A stretch of DNA of 64,000 bases, from the NCBI GenBank assembly GCA_003480725.1, contig QUJQ01000004.1, positions 321,927 through 385,926 of the forward strand, written 5' to 3'. Origin of the DNA: Clostridiaceae bacterium AM27-36LB. Its GTDB lineage: Bacteria > Bacillota > Clostridia > Lachnospirales > Lachnospiraceae. The position numbers were made by a program, and so were the translations under genes. The notes under the pieces were generated by a model, which worked only from the letters and a program-made list of their open reading frames with translations, did no database searches and was not told the DNA's origin. Positions 50,431 through 60,429 of the stretch are shown here, one piece after another (the stretch's first letter is position 1; every line of letters begins with the position of its first letter).

Positions 50431-53116
50431 GAAGTTCTACCTCCCCGGCGGGTAATGTAAATGTGAACACAGTGCCATTTGGCTGATTGTCTGATACGGA
50501 AATCGTGCCGCCGTGGGCGGTCACAATGGACTTACAGAGGGACAGCCCCAATCCAAGGCTTCTGCGGCTGTCGACCACTTTATTGGCCCCACTATAAAAC
50601 ATATCGAAAATACGGGGTTTCTGCTCATCGGGAATCCCAGGGCCGTTGTCGGAAACGGAAACCGTGACCCATTGCTCTTTTTGATCGGTATGTATTTCAA
50701 TTACTGAACCGACAGGGGTATATTTGATGGCGTTGTCAACCAAATTGATAATCACCTGAACGATCAGCTTCGCATCAATGTGGGCAAGGATAAAGTCTTT
50801 ACCGCTGATCACACGAATGGTGTGTTCTTTACTCTTTCTGTTGATGTGCTTCAGTGCTTCAGAAACGACCTCATCCATGAGTTCGATACTCCGAGTTAGA
50901 TTGACCTGTCCGCCCTCAATTCGTGTGACTGCCAACAGGTTTTCAACGAGATTAATCAGCCACATGGAATCGTCATAAATATCGGTAAAGGTCTGCTCCC
51001 GCAATGCATCATCCATCTTTTTATAATTTGCAAGCAAATTGCCTGCGCTGCCAGAAATCGCTGTCAAAGGGGTTCGAAGATCATGAGAGATTGCCCGCAG
51101 CAGGTTAGCACGAAGCTGTTCATTTTGCGCCAGAACAGCCGCTTCCTCTTTTTCTTTGGCGTTTTTGATGTTTTCAAGTGCCAAAGCGCACTCGCCCAGA
51201 ATAGAGAGGAGTACGCTGTTTTCGAAAGAGTCCAGCGGAATACCGTTTACCGCAATACCAGCCACTCCATATACATGCTGGTTGACCCGAATCGCAAGGT
51301 ATAAACACTTTGCACTGGATAATGTATCTGTTGTGGCACCGGCGTGTTTATTGTTTCGGAAGACCCAATCGGCGACTGCTTTCTCGTTCTCAGAAATTAA
51401 ATCTTCCTGAATGCTATTAACAGCACGAAAAACGTTAGGGGTGGTAAGTTCTTTACCATCAAACAGGTAGACGACAATATCTTTTTTCAGCAGCTTCATG
51501 AGCTGCCCTGCCGTAGCGGTGATTACCGCATTCTCATCCTGCTCTTTTTGCAGAAGCTGGTTGGTTTCAAAAAGAATCTTTGTACGGTAAGCTGTATGGG
51601 CAGATTGTTTCGCATTTTCTTTCAGCCGGGTAGCGAGAGATCCGGAAAGCAGTGTTACTATAAACATAATGGTAAAGGTAACAATATAGTTCGGATCGTC
51701 AAAATGGAATGTCAGTCTCGGAGTGGTAAAAAAGAAATTGAAAACCAGCACACTGACAACCGAGGTCAGAATCCCGCACAGTCGGTTGATTGTGATTACA
51801 GCGGTCACAAGTACGCCTAATATGTAAACTGCGATAATATTACTCTCCGTGAACCCAAGAGCGTCAAAGCCACAGCCAATCAGTGTAGCTATCAGCAATA
51901 CGACTATACTCTTCAGAACATCACGCAGGGGCATCGCATCTACCTGCGCCTTACTCTTTTTTTCCTGATAGCTGGTTCCTGTGCTGGCATCCGGTATCAC
52001 ATGAATATCCAGATTAGGTACGCTGGAAATCAGGCGTTCCGTCAAGGTGGGCTTGCTGAAAATATTCTTTCGTGCAATGGTACTTCGTCCAATTACGATT
52101 TTTGAGATGCCGGAAAGACGGGCAAATTCCGCAATCTGATAAGGCACGTCATCGCCATAACTTGTCTCAATCGCAGCGCCAAGTTGCTGGGCCAGACGCT
52201 TATTATCCTGCAAACGCTTTTTATCATCGTCACTCATCGCCGCTGTATTTGGCGTTTCCACATAAAGAGCGGTAAATGTTCCCCGAAAGGCTCTTGCCAT
52301 CCTTGCAGCTGTCCGAATGATTTTTGCGTTGGATGGCGACGAGGAAAGACATGCCAGAATGCGCTCGTCTGTATGGTAATCGCCTCGGCTCTGTACTCTG
52401 GCGCTTTCCGTCAGCAAGTTCACCCGGTCGGCGCACCGACGGAGGGCGATTTCCCGCAATGCGGTGAGATTTTCCAGCGTGAAGAAATTAACTGTTGCCC
52501 GCTGCGCCTGATCTTCCCGGTACACATTTCCACTTGCCAGTCGTTCCAGCAACTCCGCAGGCTCAATATCCACCAGTTCTACCTGATCTGCTTGATCAAA
52601 GGTGGAATCCGGAATGCGCTCCCGCACAAGAATTCCGGTGATAGAGGCTACTGTATCGTTGAGACTCTCGATATGTTGGACATTTACAGTCGTATAGACA
52701 TCAATTCCAGTATTTAGCAGTTCCTGAACATCCTGATACCGCTTCGTGTGCCGACTGCTTTCGGCGTTGGTATGGGCCAACTCATCCACCAGTATGAGCT
52801 GGGGATTTCGCTTAAGCGCAGCATCAATATCAAACTCACGAAGGGTCATTCCTTCGTAAGCAACTTGTTTCACAGGAAGCTGCTCCAAGCCGTCCAGAAG
52901 TGCCATCGTCTGGGGTCGGGCATGGGGTTCTATGTATCCAGCAACCACATCGATGCCACGCTCCTTAGCCTGATGAGCCGCCTGAAGCATGGCATAGGTC
53001 TTTCCGACACCTGCGGCATAACCGAAAAAGATTTTGAGTTTTCCACTTTTCTTAGTGGATGCATCGTTACGGATCGCACGAAGAAGCTGATCCGGATCTT
53101 GTCTTGGCAGTTCCAT
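50423..53116 (-). CDS. kdpD: KdpD sensor histidine kinase
   Basis: 897 aa, full length. N-terminal KdpD domain with Walker A GYAAGVGKT (32-40) and LVDELAHTNA, a universal-stress-protein domain (about 250-370, with VIGRS), four membrane helices (about 395-500), a GAF-like part, HisKA (AISHDLRTPLTAI) and HATPase (DNGPGIP, GLGLSLCKSIV). Senses low K+ or ionic stress. The KdpD and USP segments are c-di-AMP binding sites in some Firmicutes. GGAGGGTTAAA start. Lies after the membrane-anchored LysR-like gene. Confidence 0.96.
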   Translation of the reverse strand: MELPRQDPDQLLRAIRNDASTKKSGKLKIFFGYAAGVGKTYAMLQAAHQAKERGIDVVAGYIEPHARPQTMALLDGLEQLPVKQVAYEGMTLREFDIDAALKRNPQLILVDELAHTNAESSRHTKRYQDVQELLNTGIDVYTTVNVQHIESLNDTVASITGILVRERIPDSTFDQADQVELVDIEPAELLERLASGNVYREDQAQRATVNFFTLENLTALREIALRRCADRVNLLTESARVQSRGDYHTDERILACLSSSPSNAKIIRTAARMARAFRGTFTALYVETPNTAAMSDDDKKRLQDNKRLAQQLGAAIETSYGDDVPYQIAEFARLSGISKIVIGRSTIARKNIFSKPTLTERLISSVPNLDIHVIPDASTGTSYQEKKSKAQVDAMPLRDVLKSIVVLLIATLIGCGFDALGFTESNIIAVYILGVLVTAVITINRLCGILTSVVSVLVFNFFFTTPRLTFHFDDPNYIVTFTIMFIVTLLSGSLATRLKENAKQSAHTAYRTKILFETNQLLQKEQDENAVITATAGQLMKLLKKDIVVYLFDGKELTTPNVFRAVNSIQEDLISENEKAVADWVFRNNKHAGATTDTLSSAKCLYLAIRVNQHVYGVAGIAVNGIPLDSFENSVLLSILGECALALENIKNAKEKEEAAVLAQNEQLRANLLRAISHDLRTPLTAISGSAGNLLANYKKMDDALREQTFTDIYDDSMWLINLVENLLAVTRIEGGQVNLTRSIELMDEVVSEALKHINRKSKEHTIRVISGKDFILAHIDAKLIVQVIINLVDNAIKYTPVGSVIEIHTDQKEQWVTVSVSDNGPGIPDEQKPRIFDMFYSGANKVVDSRRSLGLGLSLCKSIVTAHGGTISVSDNQPNGTVFTFTLPAGEVELHE

Positions 53117-53188
53117 TTTAACCCTCCTATCTGTCGCTCAAGTAAAAGCGATTCCCTTTATCAATATTATTTCACACAACGTCAAAAC

Positions 53189-53707
53189 CTACATCTGTGA
53201 CTGATCCATGGCAAATTTGTTCAGGCATCCAATGAAAAAATCGACGACAGGTGATTTTTTGGAATCCCTCCATAGTGCTATTTGTGTGATTTGATTCTGG
53301 GTAATCGGCTCAATGGGCAAGTCAGCATATTCCATCACAACTGGGGCGCAACGAAGAAGCACCATCCGTGCATTATAATGAGTTTTTTTTGATATGTCTG
53401 TATTCTCTGGTAAAAAAATTATGTCCAATTTGTGTGTTTCCAGTTCTCTGCACAATTCACTTTCTTCTCCGCTGAAAATATGGATAGAGACATCTGGATG
53501 CTGCTTTCCGTAAGTCTCGAAAGCATCTGCGAGACCGCCTTCCATTAATGGGTTGGAAAAACCAATTCGCAAGCTGTTTTCGCCGTAAGTCAGAGCAGTT
53601 TCTTGTCTATTCCAATTGTTTTCCAGAAAAACATCCAGTTTTTTCATCAGAAAATACCCAAAAATAAATATGGCTGATGTACTTACAAGTAAAATAACAT
53701 CCTGCAT
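53189..53707 (-). CDS. Membrane-anchored LysR-type substrate-binding domain protein
   Basis: 172 aa from the ATG at 53707 (GGGGGTGAATCC). One N-terminal transmembrane helix (DVILLVSTSAIFIFGYFLM), then a domain with the LysR effector pattern: SLRIGFSNPLMEGGLADAFE, PDVSIHIFSGEESELCRELE, THKLDIIFLPEN, and a terminal SPVVDFFIGCLNKF. No helix-turn-helix exists. It lies between the KtrB-like gene and kdpD, all on one strand. A ligand- or ion-sensing accessory to KdpD is inferred. It may instead be a decayed regulator recruited to the membrane. No named family recalled. Confidence 0.75.
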   Translation of the reverse strand: MQDVILLVSTSAIFIFGYFLMKKLDVFLENNWNRQETALTYGENSLRIGFSNPLMEGGLADAFETYGKQHPDVSIHIFSGEESELCRELETHKLDIIFLPENTDISKKTHYNARMVLLRCAPVVMEYADLPIEPITQNQITQIALWRDSKKSPVVDFFIGCLNKFAMDQSQM

Positions 53708-53850
53708 GGATTCACCCCCCAATTCCTTTGATTTTTCTTAAAATCAAGTATAAAAGCACTTTTGCAAATTTCTGTTACTTCCCAACGCCAACATGGTATG
53801 ATTTTCATCCAGTTCTATGTAATCGAGAATGTGATCCGCACTGTAACGGA

Positions 53851-55182
53851 TTATCCTACTGTTATTTTTTCCTTTGGTAGTTTTGAAACTTTCTTTTGTG
53901 CACTGGACAAGGCCGCAAAAATTAATGTAAGGCCACCGACTCGTCCAAAAAACATCAGCAGAATCAAAACACTCCGTGAAAGCAGATTCAGTTCCGGCGT
54001 AATTCCCAGGGACAGGCCGACTGTGCCAACAGCCGAGGCAGTTTCAAAAAGGCAGGTAAGCATGGGAAGTCCTTCGGAAACGCTGATGATAAGGCCACCG
54101 GTACAACATAGCGTGATATACATAAGCGAAATTGTCGCTGCATTTTTTACGACATCATCATCGATGCGACGTCCAAAGAGATTTGCATTTTCTCTGCGCC
54201 AAAAGGTGGAAATTGCAGTAGTAAGCAAAACAGCAATGGTTGTTGTTTTCAAACCGCCTGCGGTAGACCCGGGACTACCGCCGATCAGCATCAGCGCAAT
54301 GGTGATAAATTGTCCCGCCTCACTTAAATCCGTTAATTCCACCGTATTAAAACCCGCCGTTCGTGGTGTCACGGCTTGAAAAAGAGAAGATAAAAGCCGT
54401 TCCTTTCGCGTGAGATCATCAAACTCAAAAAAATAAAAGTACATTGCCGGAGCGATCAATAAAACCGCTGTGGTACAAAGAATCACCTTGCTCTGCATCC
54501 GGTATTTGCGCAAATGCAATCGATTTGTCCGAATATCATCCCAAGTCAGAAAGCCGATGCCGCCAAACACAATTAAGAACATAATAGTAAAGTTTATGAC
54601 TGGATTTGCTGCATAGCTGGTCAGGGAGGAAAAGGGAGTGCGCACACCCAATAGATCAAAGCCTGCGTTACAAAAAGCGGACACGGAATGAAACAGTGCC
54701 ATCCAAAGGCCAATTTTCCCGAAATCACGGCAAAACACCGGTGCCATCACGGCTGCACACAGCAGTTCCGTCACCAGTGTCACCCTGACGATAAAGCCGG
54801 TCAGGCGAACGATTCCTCCTACCTTTGGCGCTGAAATCGCCTCCTGCATGGTACAACGCTGCATCAAAGAAATCTTCCGACCGAAAATCATTGCAAAGGA
54901 TGCGGCTATGGTAATAACCCCCATGCCTCCGATCTGAATCAGCAGTAAAATGACAAACTGGCCGAAGGCCGACCAGTATGTTGCCGTATCATGTATAATG
55001 AGTCCAGTTACACAAACTGCTGAGGTAGAAGTAAACAATGCATCCGAGAAAGGCGTTGCCAGTCCGCTTCGGCTGGAAAACGGCAACATTAAAAGGAAGG
55101 TGCCGAAAAGGATCACACCGGAAAACCCGAGGATGATAATTTGAAACGAAGTCAACTTCCTTTTTAACAACACTGCCCTCAT
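53851..55182 (-). CDS. KtrB/TrkH-type potassium channel subunit
   Basis: 443 aa, KtrB length. Four M1-P-M2 repeats with selectivity loops STSAVCVTGL, FHSVSAFCNAGF, IGGSPGSTAGG and ETASAVGTVGLS, each with the conserved Gly. It imports K+ with Na+ coupling when paired with a KtrA/TrkA gating ring. No KtrA gene is adjacent, so the partner is elsewhere or absent. It is embedded in the kdp island, about 200 bp after kdpC. Confidence 0.9.
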   Translation of the reverse strand: MRAVLLKRKLTSFQIIILGFSGVILFGTFLLMLPFSSRSGLATPFSDALFTSTSAVCVTGLIIHDTATYWSAFGQFVILLLIQIGGMGVITIAASFAMIFGRKISLMQRCTMQEAISAPKVGGIVRLTGFIVRVTLVTELLCAAVMAPVFCRDFGKIGLWMALFHSVSAFCNAGFDLLGVRTPFSSLTSYAANPVINFTIMFLIVFGGIGFLTWDDIRTNRLHLRKYRMQSKVILCTTAVLLIAPAMYFYFFEFDDLTRKERLLSSLFQAVTPRTAGFNTVELTDLSEAGQFITIALMLIGGSPGSTAGGLKTTTIAVLLTTAISTFWRRENANLFGRRIDDDVVKNAATISLMYITLCCTGGLIISVSEGLPMLTCLFETASAVGTVGLSLGITPELNLLSRSVLILLMFFGRVGGLTLIFAALSSAQKKVSKLPKEKITVG

Positions 55183-55294
55183 AACTGCAATCCTCCTTTA
55201 TATTCCTTTACGTGTCCTTAATCATAAATCAAAAGGAGTAAAGAAGGTATAAGAGAATGCGTATCTGTATTAAGGCCGTCTAAAGATGCAGGAC

Positions 55295-55390
55295 TTATTC
55301 TTTTTTATCACGAGCTTGTGCCAGAAATTCAATCAGCCGTTTCCTTGTCAGAATCCCGCATAAGACATCACAATTTTTGCTATGTTCATT
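55295..55390 (-). pseudogene. Short coding remnant directly after the kdpC stop
   Basis: Past the kdpC TGA the same frame stays open for about 31 codons, reading ...CDVLCGILTRKRLIEFLAQARDKKE to TAA. GILTRKRLIEF has the look of a CBS-domain end. An ATG overlapping the kdpC stop region opens a different frame that stops after 13 codons. Probably the tail of a lost or fused gene. Not expressible as it stands unless the TGA is read through. Confidence 0.4.
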
Positions 55391-55999
55391 TCACCCCTCC
55401 AGAATACCGTCCAGCATCAGATTGACTTCCAGCACATTGACGGTCTCTTCACCAAAGATGCCAAGGAATCGTCCGTCGGTGCAGTTTTGGATGATCTCAC
55501 GCACTTCATCTTCGGTCATATCATTTGCCTTTGCAATGCGTGCTACCTGATATTCCGCTGCTGCCGGGGAAATATGGGGATCAAGCCCACTGCCGGAACA
55601 AGTAACAAGATCCACCGGAACAGCTGTTTCATCCATATCCGGGTCGGCAGCCCGGAGCTTTTCCACCCGCTCTGCCACGAGCTGTGCATACTCCTCGCTT
55701 GCCGGAGAGATGTTAGATGGGGTAGCATACATCAGCGCCTTTCCGTTTTCATCTGTATAGGTAGAAACATCGATATTCATAATGCGCCCCCACATATGGG
55801 ACTCATCCGTATATTGCTGCCCCAGCAACTCACAGCCGTATTTTTTCCCATCTACTTCAATGATACTTCCATTGGCATTATCCGAGAAAATAAGCTGAGC
55901 AATTCCTGTGACAACACCCGTATAGATCACGCCGCACAGCAGAGTAAAGATTAAAAAGATCATACCTGCCTTTGGTAATACACTTTTTATTGTTTTCAT
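55391..55999 (-). CDS. kdpC: KdpC, chaperone subunit of the K+-transporting ATPase
   Basis: 202 aa. One N-terminal membrane helix (GMIFLIFTLLCGVIYTGVVTGIAQLIF), then the exported-side domain with DPHISPAAAEYQVARIAKA, the family signature (DPHIS). It stabilises ATP binding in KdpB and forms part of the KdpFABC complex. Starts 14 bp after kdpB. Confidence 0.95.
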   Translation of the reverse strand: MKTIKSVLPKAGMIFLIFTLLCGVIYTGVVTGIAQLIFSDNANGSIIEVDGKKYGCELLGQQYTDESHMWGRIMNIDVSTYTDENGKALMYATPSNISPASEEYAQLVAERVEKLRAADPDMDETAVPVDLVTCSGSGLDPHISPAAAEYQVARIAKANDMTEDEVREIIQNCTDGRFLGIFGEETVNVLEVNLMLDGILEG

Positions 56000-56013
56000 G
56001 ATATATCCCCTCC

Positions 56014-58083
56014 TTATACCAGGCCGGTAAACACCAGCAGAACATCAATCAGTTTCACAAAGATAAAGGGAGCCGCCAGACCGCCCAGACCATAAACCAG
56101 CAGGTTCCGTGACAGCAGCTTTCCAGCAGCAACTTCACGATATTTCACACCTTTTAGCGCCAACGGAATGAGCGCAATAATGATGAGTGCATTATAAATA
56201 ATCGCAGAGAGGACAGCGCTTTGCGGGGAATGTAGCCCCATAATATTCAGAGCAGACAGTCCCGGATAAAGTCCCATAAACAGCGCCGGAATAATGGCAA
56301 AGTATTTTGCCACATCGTTGGCAATGGAGAAGGTAGTCAGGCTGCCTCGTGTCATCAAAAGCTGTTTGCCGATGCGAACAATATCGATCAGTTTTGTGGG
56401 CGAAGAGTCCAAATCCACCATGTTGCCTGCTTCTTTTGCTGCTTGTGTGCCGCTGTTCATGGCAACTGCAACATCTGCTTGTGCCAAAGCCGGAGCGTCG
56501 TTGGTGCCGTCGCCTGTCATGGCGACCAAATGACCCTTGGCCTGAAAATCACGAATCATTGCCAGCTTTCCTTCCGGCGTTGCTTCCGCAAGGAAGTCAT
56601 CCACACCGGCCTCGGCAGCAATGGCCGCAGCAGTAATCGGATTGTCGCCGGTGATCATAATGGTCTTGATGCCCATTTTCCGCAGATCTGAGAATTTCTC
56701 CTTCACACCCTGCTTGATAATATCCTTCAAATAGATAACGCCGAGAATCTTGTGGTTCTTAGCCACAACCAGAGGTGTGCCGCCCTTGGACGCAATAGAC
56801 TTGACAACTCGATCACAGTCTGGAGAATACATTCCGCCTGCATGGGTCACATAACTCTGCATGGCATCTGCTGCGCCTTTTCGGATTTCGTTGCCGTCAA
56901 AGTCGACGCCGCTCATACGAGTCACGGCAGTAAATGGGACAAAGTGCATATTCTTGTCCTGAAGGCTTCTGCCACGAATTTCAAACTGCTCCTTTGCCAG
57001 CACAACAACGCTTCTGCCCTCGGGGGTTTCATCGGCCAGAGAAGAAAGCTGAGCGGCGTCCGCCAGTTCCTGAATATCAACACCATCTACCGGAATGAAC
57101 TCCGATGCCTGTCGATTGCCCAGGGTGATTGTTCCGGTTTTGTCAAGCATCAGAATGTCTACATCACCGGCGGCTTCAATGGCACGACCACTCATGGCCA
57201 GAACATTTGCCTGGTTCAGTCGGGACATACCGGCAATACCGATGGCGGAAAGCAAGGCACCAATGGTAGTAGGAGCAAGGCATACCAGCAGCGCTACCAA
57301 AGTTGTTACAGAGGTGGGATTCTCAATTCCCGCCAGCTTTGCAGAAAAAATGGAATAAGTGTAGAGGGAGACTGTCACCAAGATAAAGATAATGGACAAG
57401 GCTACCAGAAAAATCTGCAAAGCAATTTCGTTGGGCGTCTTCTTTCGGGCAGCACCTTCTACCATCGCAATCATCTTGTCCAGAAAGCTTTCTCCGGCTT
57501 CGTTGGTCACTCTGACAACAATCCAGTCCGACAGTACAGTGGTGCCGCCGGTTACAGCGCTGCGGTCGCCGCCTGCCTCACGAATTACAGGAGCGGATTC
57601 GCCGGTTATGGCGCTTTCATCCACAGATGCCGCACCTTCTATGACTTCACCGTCTGCCGGAATCTGCTCTCCGGCTTTGACAATCACCAGTTCCCCCTTT
57701 TTCAGCAGGGCGGATGGAACCACAGTCACACTGTCCTTCTGCGATACGGAGGGAATTTTATGTGCGTCCACATCTTTTCGGGATGCCCGGAGAGAATCTG
57801 CCTGTGCTTTGCCACGGCCTTCTGCAATGGCCTCGGCAAAGTTGGCAAATAGCACGGTAAACCAAAGGATAATGGCAATCGCCAGTGTATATCCACTTGG
57901 AGCGTCTTTTAACCCGAACAGGGATACCACCCAAAGGATACTGGTCAAGATCGCAGACACAAAAACCAGAAACATGACCGGGTTTTTTGCCTGTGTTTTC
58001 GGACTTAATTTCACAAAAGAATCTTTCATTGCCCTGCCGAGCATTTTCCGGTCGGCAAAAGCACTTTTCTGTTTTGTACTCAT
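56014..58083 (-). CDS. kdpB: KdpB, P-type ATPase subunit
   Basis: 689 aa. Phosphorylation site DKTGTIT with Asp314, TGES (160-163, the actuator loop whose Ser is a known inhibitory phosphosite in E. coli), and hinge [16 protein letters not shown] are intact. It hydrolyses ATP to pump K+ into the cell with KdpA. Strong start with GGAGG. 15 bp from kdpA. Confidence 0.97.
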   Translation of the reverse strand: MSTKQKSAFADRKMLGRAMKDSFVKLSPKTQAKNPVMFLVFVSAILTSILWVVSLFGLKDAPSGYTLAIAIILWFTVLFANFAEAIAEGRGKAQADSLRASRKDVDAHKIPSVSQKDSVTVVPSALLKKGELVIVKAGEQIPADGEVIEGAASVDESAITGESAPVIREAGGDRSAVTGGTTVLSDWIVVRVTNEAGESFLDKMIAMVEGAARKKTPNEIALQIFLVALSIIFILVTVSLYTYSIFSAKLAGIENPTSVTTLVALLVCLAPTTIGALLSAIGIAGMSRLNQANVLAMSGRAIEAAGDVDILMLDKTGTITLGNRQASEFIPVDGVDIQELADAAQLSSLADETPEGRSVVVLAKEQFEIRGRSLQDKNMHFVPFTAVTRMSGVDFDGNEIRKGAADAMQSYVTHAGGMYSPDCDRVVKSIASKGGTPLVVAKNHKILGVIYLKDIIKQGVKEKFSDLRKMGIKTIMITGDNPITAAAIAAEAGVDDFLAEATPEGKLAMIRDFQAKGHLVAMTGDGTNDAPALAQADVAVAMNSGTQAAKEAGNMVDLDSSPTKLIDIVRIGKQLLMTRGSLTTFSIANDVAKYFAIIPALFMGLYPGLSALNIMGLHSPQSAVLSAIIYNALIIIALIPLALKGVKYREVAAGKLLSRNLLVYGLGGLAAPFIFVKLIDVLLVFTGLV

Positions 58084-58098
58084 ATCTGTAAACCTCCT

Positions 58099-59913
58099 TT
58101 ACGCAATGCTGCCAAAGAACTCAGCAAGCGGACCAAGGGCAAGCGCCGGGAAGAAGCTCAGCGCACCGATCAGCAATACCACAACAATCAGCAGGAAAAC
58201 AAACATTCCATTTGTGGTAGACAAGGTGCCCGCAGTCGTGGCAATTTTCTTTTTCCCAGCCAGCCTGCCTGCGATTGCAAGTGTGCCGATGATGGGCAGG
58301 AACCGGGCAAAGAGCATCATCAGCCCCAAGCTTACATTCAGAAATACGGTATTCGCATTGAAACCGGCAAAGGCAGAGCCGTTATTGCCGCCACAGGATG
58401 AGTAGGCATACAGCATTTCAGAGAAACCGTGGGCACCGCCGTTATTCAGGCTATCCATGACAGAGGGTACTACAGCGGCAAGGCCGCTGCCGACCAGAAT
58501 TGCGATGAGTGTTGCAAGGCAAACCAGTACCGACCATTTCATCTCATAAGGCTCAATTTTCTTGCCAAGGAATTCCGGAGTGCGGCCTACCATCAGGCCA
58601 GCAATAAACACTGCCAGAATAGCAAAAGCAAGCATACCGTAAAGGCCGCAGCCCACGCCGCCGAAAATAACCTCGCCGAGCTGCATCAGCAGCATAGTCA
58701 CCATACCGGCAAGCGGCGTGTAGCTGTCATGCATGGAATTTACAGAGCCGTTAGAAGCTGCTGTGGTGAAGGCTGCCCAGGTAGAGGACGCTGCAATGCC
58801 GAAGCGAGTCTCCTTACCCTCCATATTGCCGCCCGCCTGTTCTGCCATTGACATATTGACTGCGCCGTTTTGTGCAAGCTGGGATGTGCCAGCCTGTTCA
58901 GTGACGGCGATGCAGCCCAAGGCAACAACCAGGCAGAGAAACATTGCCATAAAGATTGCAATACCCTGCTTCTTGTTCTTTACCGCAGAACCGAATGTGA
59001 AACACAGTGCCGCCGGAATCAGCAGAATGGAAATCATTTCGATCAGATTGGTAAAGGCATTGGGATTTTCCAAAGGATGTGCGGAGTTGACGCCCATATA
59101 ACCGCCGCCGTTGGTGCCGGTCTGTTTGATTGCGACCTGGCTGGCCGCAGGACCCATCGGTACGAACTGCTCGGTGACGATCTGTGCATTCGAAACGATT
59201 TCGCCATCTACAGTGACGGTTTCGGTGTCTAAGTCAATTACCGCATCCTCAAGGATTTCGCCTTCTGCACTGACGGCAATCGGCTCTACAAGGGATACTG
59301 TTTCTGCACTTTTCAGGTTCTGAATCACGCCGCCGCCTACCAGCAACAGAGAAATGACCAGATTCAGCGGGAGCAGGATGTGAACCACAATGCGGGTCAA
59401 GTCCACCCAAAAGCTTCCCAACCCGGAGGATTTCACCTTGATAAAGCCACGGATCAATGCAAATAGAACGGCGATACCTGTAGCTGCGGAAACAAAGTTT
59501 TGAACAGTCAGACCTAAAGCCTGAGTGAGATAACTCAATGTGGATTCACCGGAATATGCCTGCCAGTTTGTATTGGTAATGAAACTTGCAGAAGTGTTAA
59601 ATGCCAAATCCCATTTCACACCGGAAAGATTCTGCGAGTTTCCGGGAAGAACTCCCTGCAGAAGTTGAAGCAGGAACAGAAAAACAAGCCCGATACCAGA
59701 AAAAATCATTACACTTACCGCATATTTTTTCCATGTCATCTGTTCTTCTCTGTCTACACGCATAACCTTGTAAATCAGGTTTTCGCACGGTGTCAGAACT
59801 TTGGACAAAAAAGTTTTCTCGCCGCTCATGACGTTTTTTATGTATGCGCCCAGCGGAATTGCCAAAACAACCAGAATGGCAAGGTATAAAACATACTGAA
59901 TCATGGTACTCAT
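58099..59913 (-). CDS. kdpA: KdpA, potassium-binding channel-like subunit
   Basis: 604 aa, longer than the usual about 560 because of an extracytoplasmic insertion around residues 200-250 (VVDLDTETVTVDGEIVSNAQIV region). K+ selectivity loops are visible, including FNTSASFITNTNWQAYSGES, GTNGGGYMGVNSAHPLENPN and YAYSSCGGNNGSAFAG. The ATG overlaps the kdpF stop (ATGA). Ten membrane segments. The insertion is an oddity to compare with other Firmicutes. Confidence 0.95.
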   Translation of the reverse strand: MSTMIQYVLYLAILVVLAIPLGAYIKNVMSGEKTFLSKVLTPCENLIYKVMRVDREEQMTWKKYAVSVMIFSGIGLVFLFLLQLLQGVLPGNSQNLSGVKWDLAFNTSASFITNTNWQAYSGESTLSYLTQALGLTVQNFVSAATGIAVLFALIRGFIKVKSSGLGSFWVDLTRIVVHILLPLNLVISLLLVGGGVIQNLKSAETVSLVEPIAVSAEGEILEDAVIDLDTETVTVDGEIVSNAQIVTEQFVPMGPAASQVAIKQTGTNGGGYMGVNSAHPLENPNAFTNLIEMISILLIPAALCFTFGSAVKNKKQGIAIFMAMFLCLVVALGCIAVTEQAGTSQLAQNGAVNMSMAEQAGGNMEGKETRFGIAASSTWAAFTTAASNGSVNSMHDSYTPLAGMVTMLLMQLGEVIFGGVGCGLYGMLAFAILAVFIAGLMVGRTPEFLGKKIEPYEMKWSVLVCLATLIAILVGSGLAAVVPSVMDSLNNGGAHGFSEMLYAYSSCGGNNGSAFAGFNANTVFLNVSLGLMMLFARFLPIIGTLAIAGRLAGKKKIATTAGTLSTTNGMFVFLLIVVVLLIGALSFFPALALGPLAEFFGSIA

Positions 59914-60002
59914 GCCTGATCATCTCCCTTCATTAAAATATAGACATACCACAGCAGCATTGCTGCCGCACATACACCTATGAGTGCAATTAGCATTTGC
60001 AT
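59910..60002 (-). CDS. kdpF: KdpF-like small membrane subunit
   Basis: 30 aa, MQMLIALIGVCAAAMLLWYV followed by YILMKGDDQA, a single transmembrane helix as in KdpF, which stabilises the KdpABC complex in the membrane. The start is set by AAAGGAGG 9 nt upstream. Its TGA overlaps the kdpA ATG (ATGA at 59913-59910), the coupling expected for kdpFABC. Too short for usual gene calling. Confidence 0.85.
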   Translation of the reverse strand: MQMLIALIGVCAAAMLLWYVYILMKGDDQA

Positions 60003-60100
60003 AAGATTCATCCTCCTTTTTTGCTGTCCCCAATATCATAAAATCTTTCCTCTAAAAATGGCATTAGTAATCTTTTGTGCGTTTAAAGATGAAATAAAGA

Positions 60101-60292
60101 TTACAACCAACCCAAAAGCCATGCCATAGGAAAGGCGATAACGATCGTACTGATACAGACACACGCCAAAACCAGTAAGGGCATTCCAACAAAGATGGAG
60201 ATGAAGCCAAGTAGCGGATGATGCCAAATAAAGCGCTCCGCTTTTGCGTCAAATCTCTGTTCAAATCTTCTCGCCGTATTTGTAATGCTCAT
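60101..60292 (-). CDS. Small membrane protein heading the kdp operon
   Basis: 63 aa from the ATG at 60292, after GAGGTGAACAATT. A basic amphipathic start (SITNTARRFEQRFDAKAERFIWHHP) and two hydrophobic stretches (LLGFISIFVGMPLLVLACVC, TIVIAFPMAWLLGWL). It comes about 100 bp before kdpF on the same strand and is likely in the same transcript. No family recognised. A role in the Kdp complex or its regulation is only a guess. Confidence 0.7.
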   Translation of the reverse strand: MSITNTARRFEQRFDAKAERFIWHHPLLGFISIFVGMPLLVLACVCISTIVIAFPMAWLLGWL

Positions 60293-60396
60293 AATTGTTC
60301 ACCTCATTTCTTTCTTGCAAGGCCATAATACCGCTTAAAGTATTAAGTGGGGATAAGGGTCCTGCAATCGAAACTAAGACTGTATAAGTCTTTAAG

Positions 60397-60429
60397 AAAA
60401 AAGAGTCAGACCCGGAAGAGGACTGACTC
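60397..60429 (-). terminator. Terminator embedded in the end of the truncated abiEi gene
   Basis: Minus strand GAGTCAG (60429-60423), loop, CTGACTC (60409-60403), then TTTTTT. The stop codon of the truncated AbiEi frame (60406-60408) falls inside the second arm. Confidence 0.8.

Noticed and set aside
60293..60405. c-di-AMP (ydaO-type) riboswitch ahead of kdp
   Set aside because: Such riboswitches precede kdp or ktr genes in some Firmicutes, but this spacer is only about 110 nt and I could not find the conserved ydaO helices. Only a short CCACTTA/TAAGCGG hairpin is seen.
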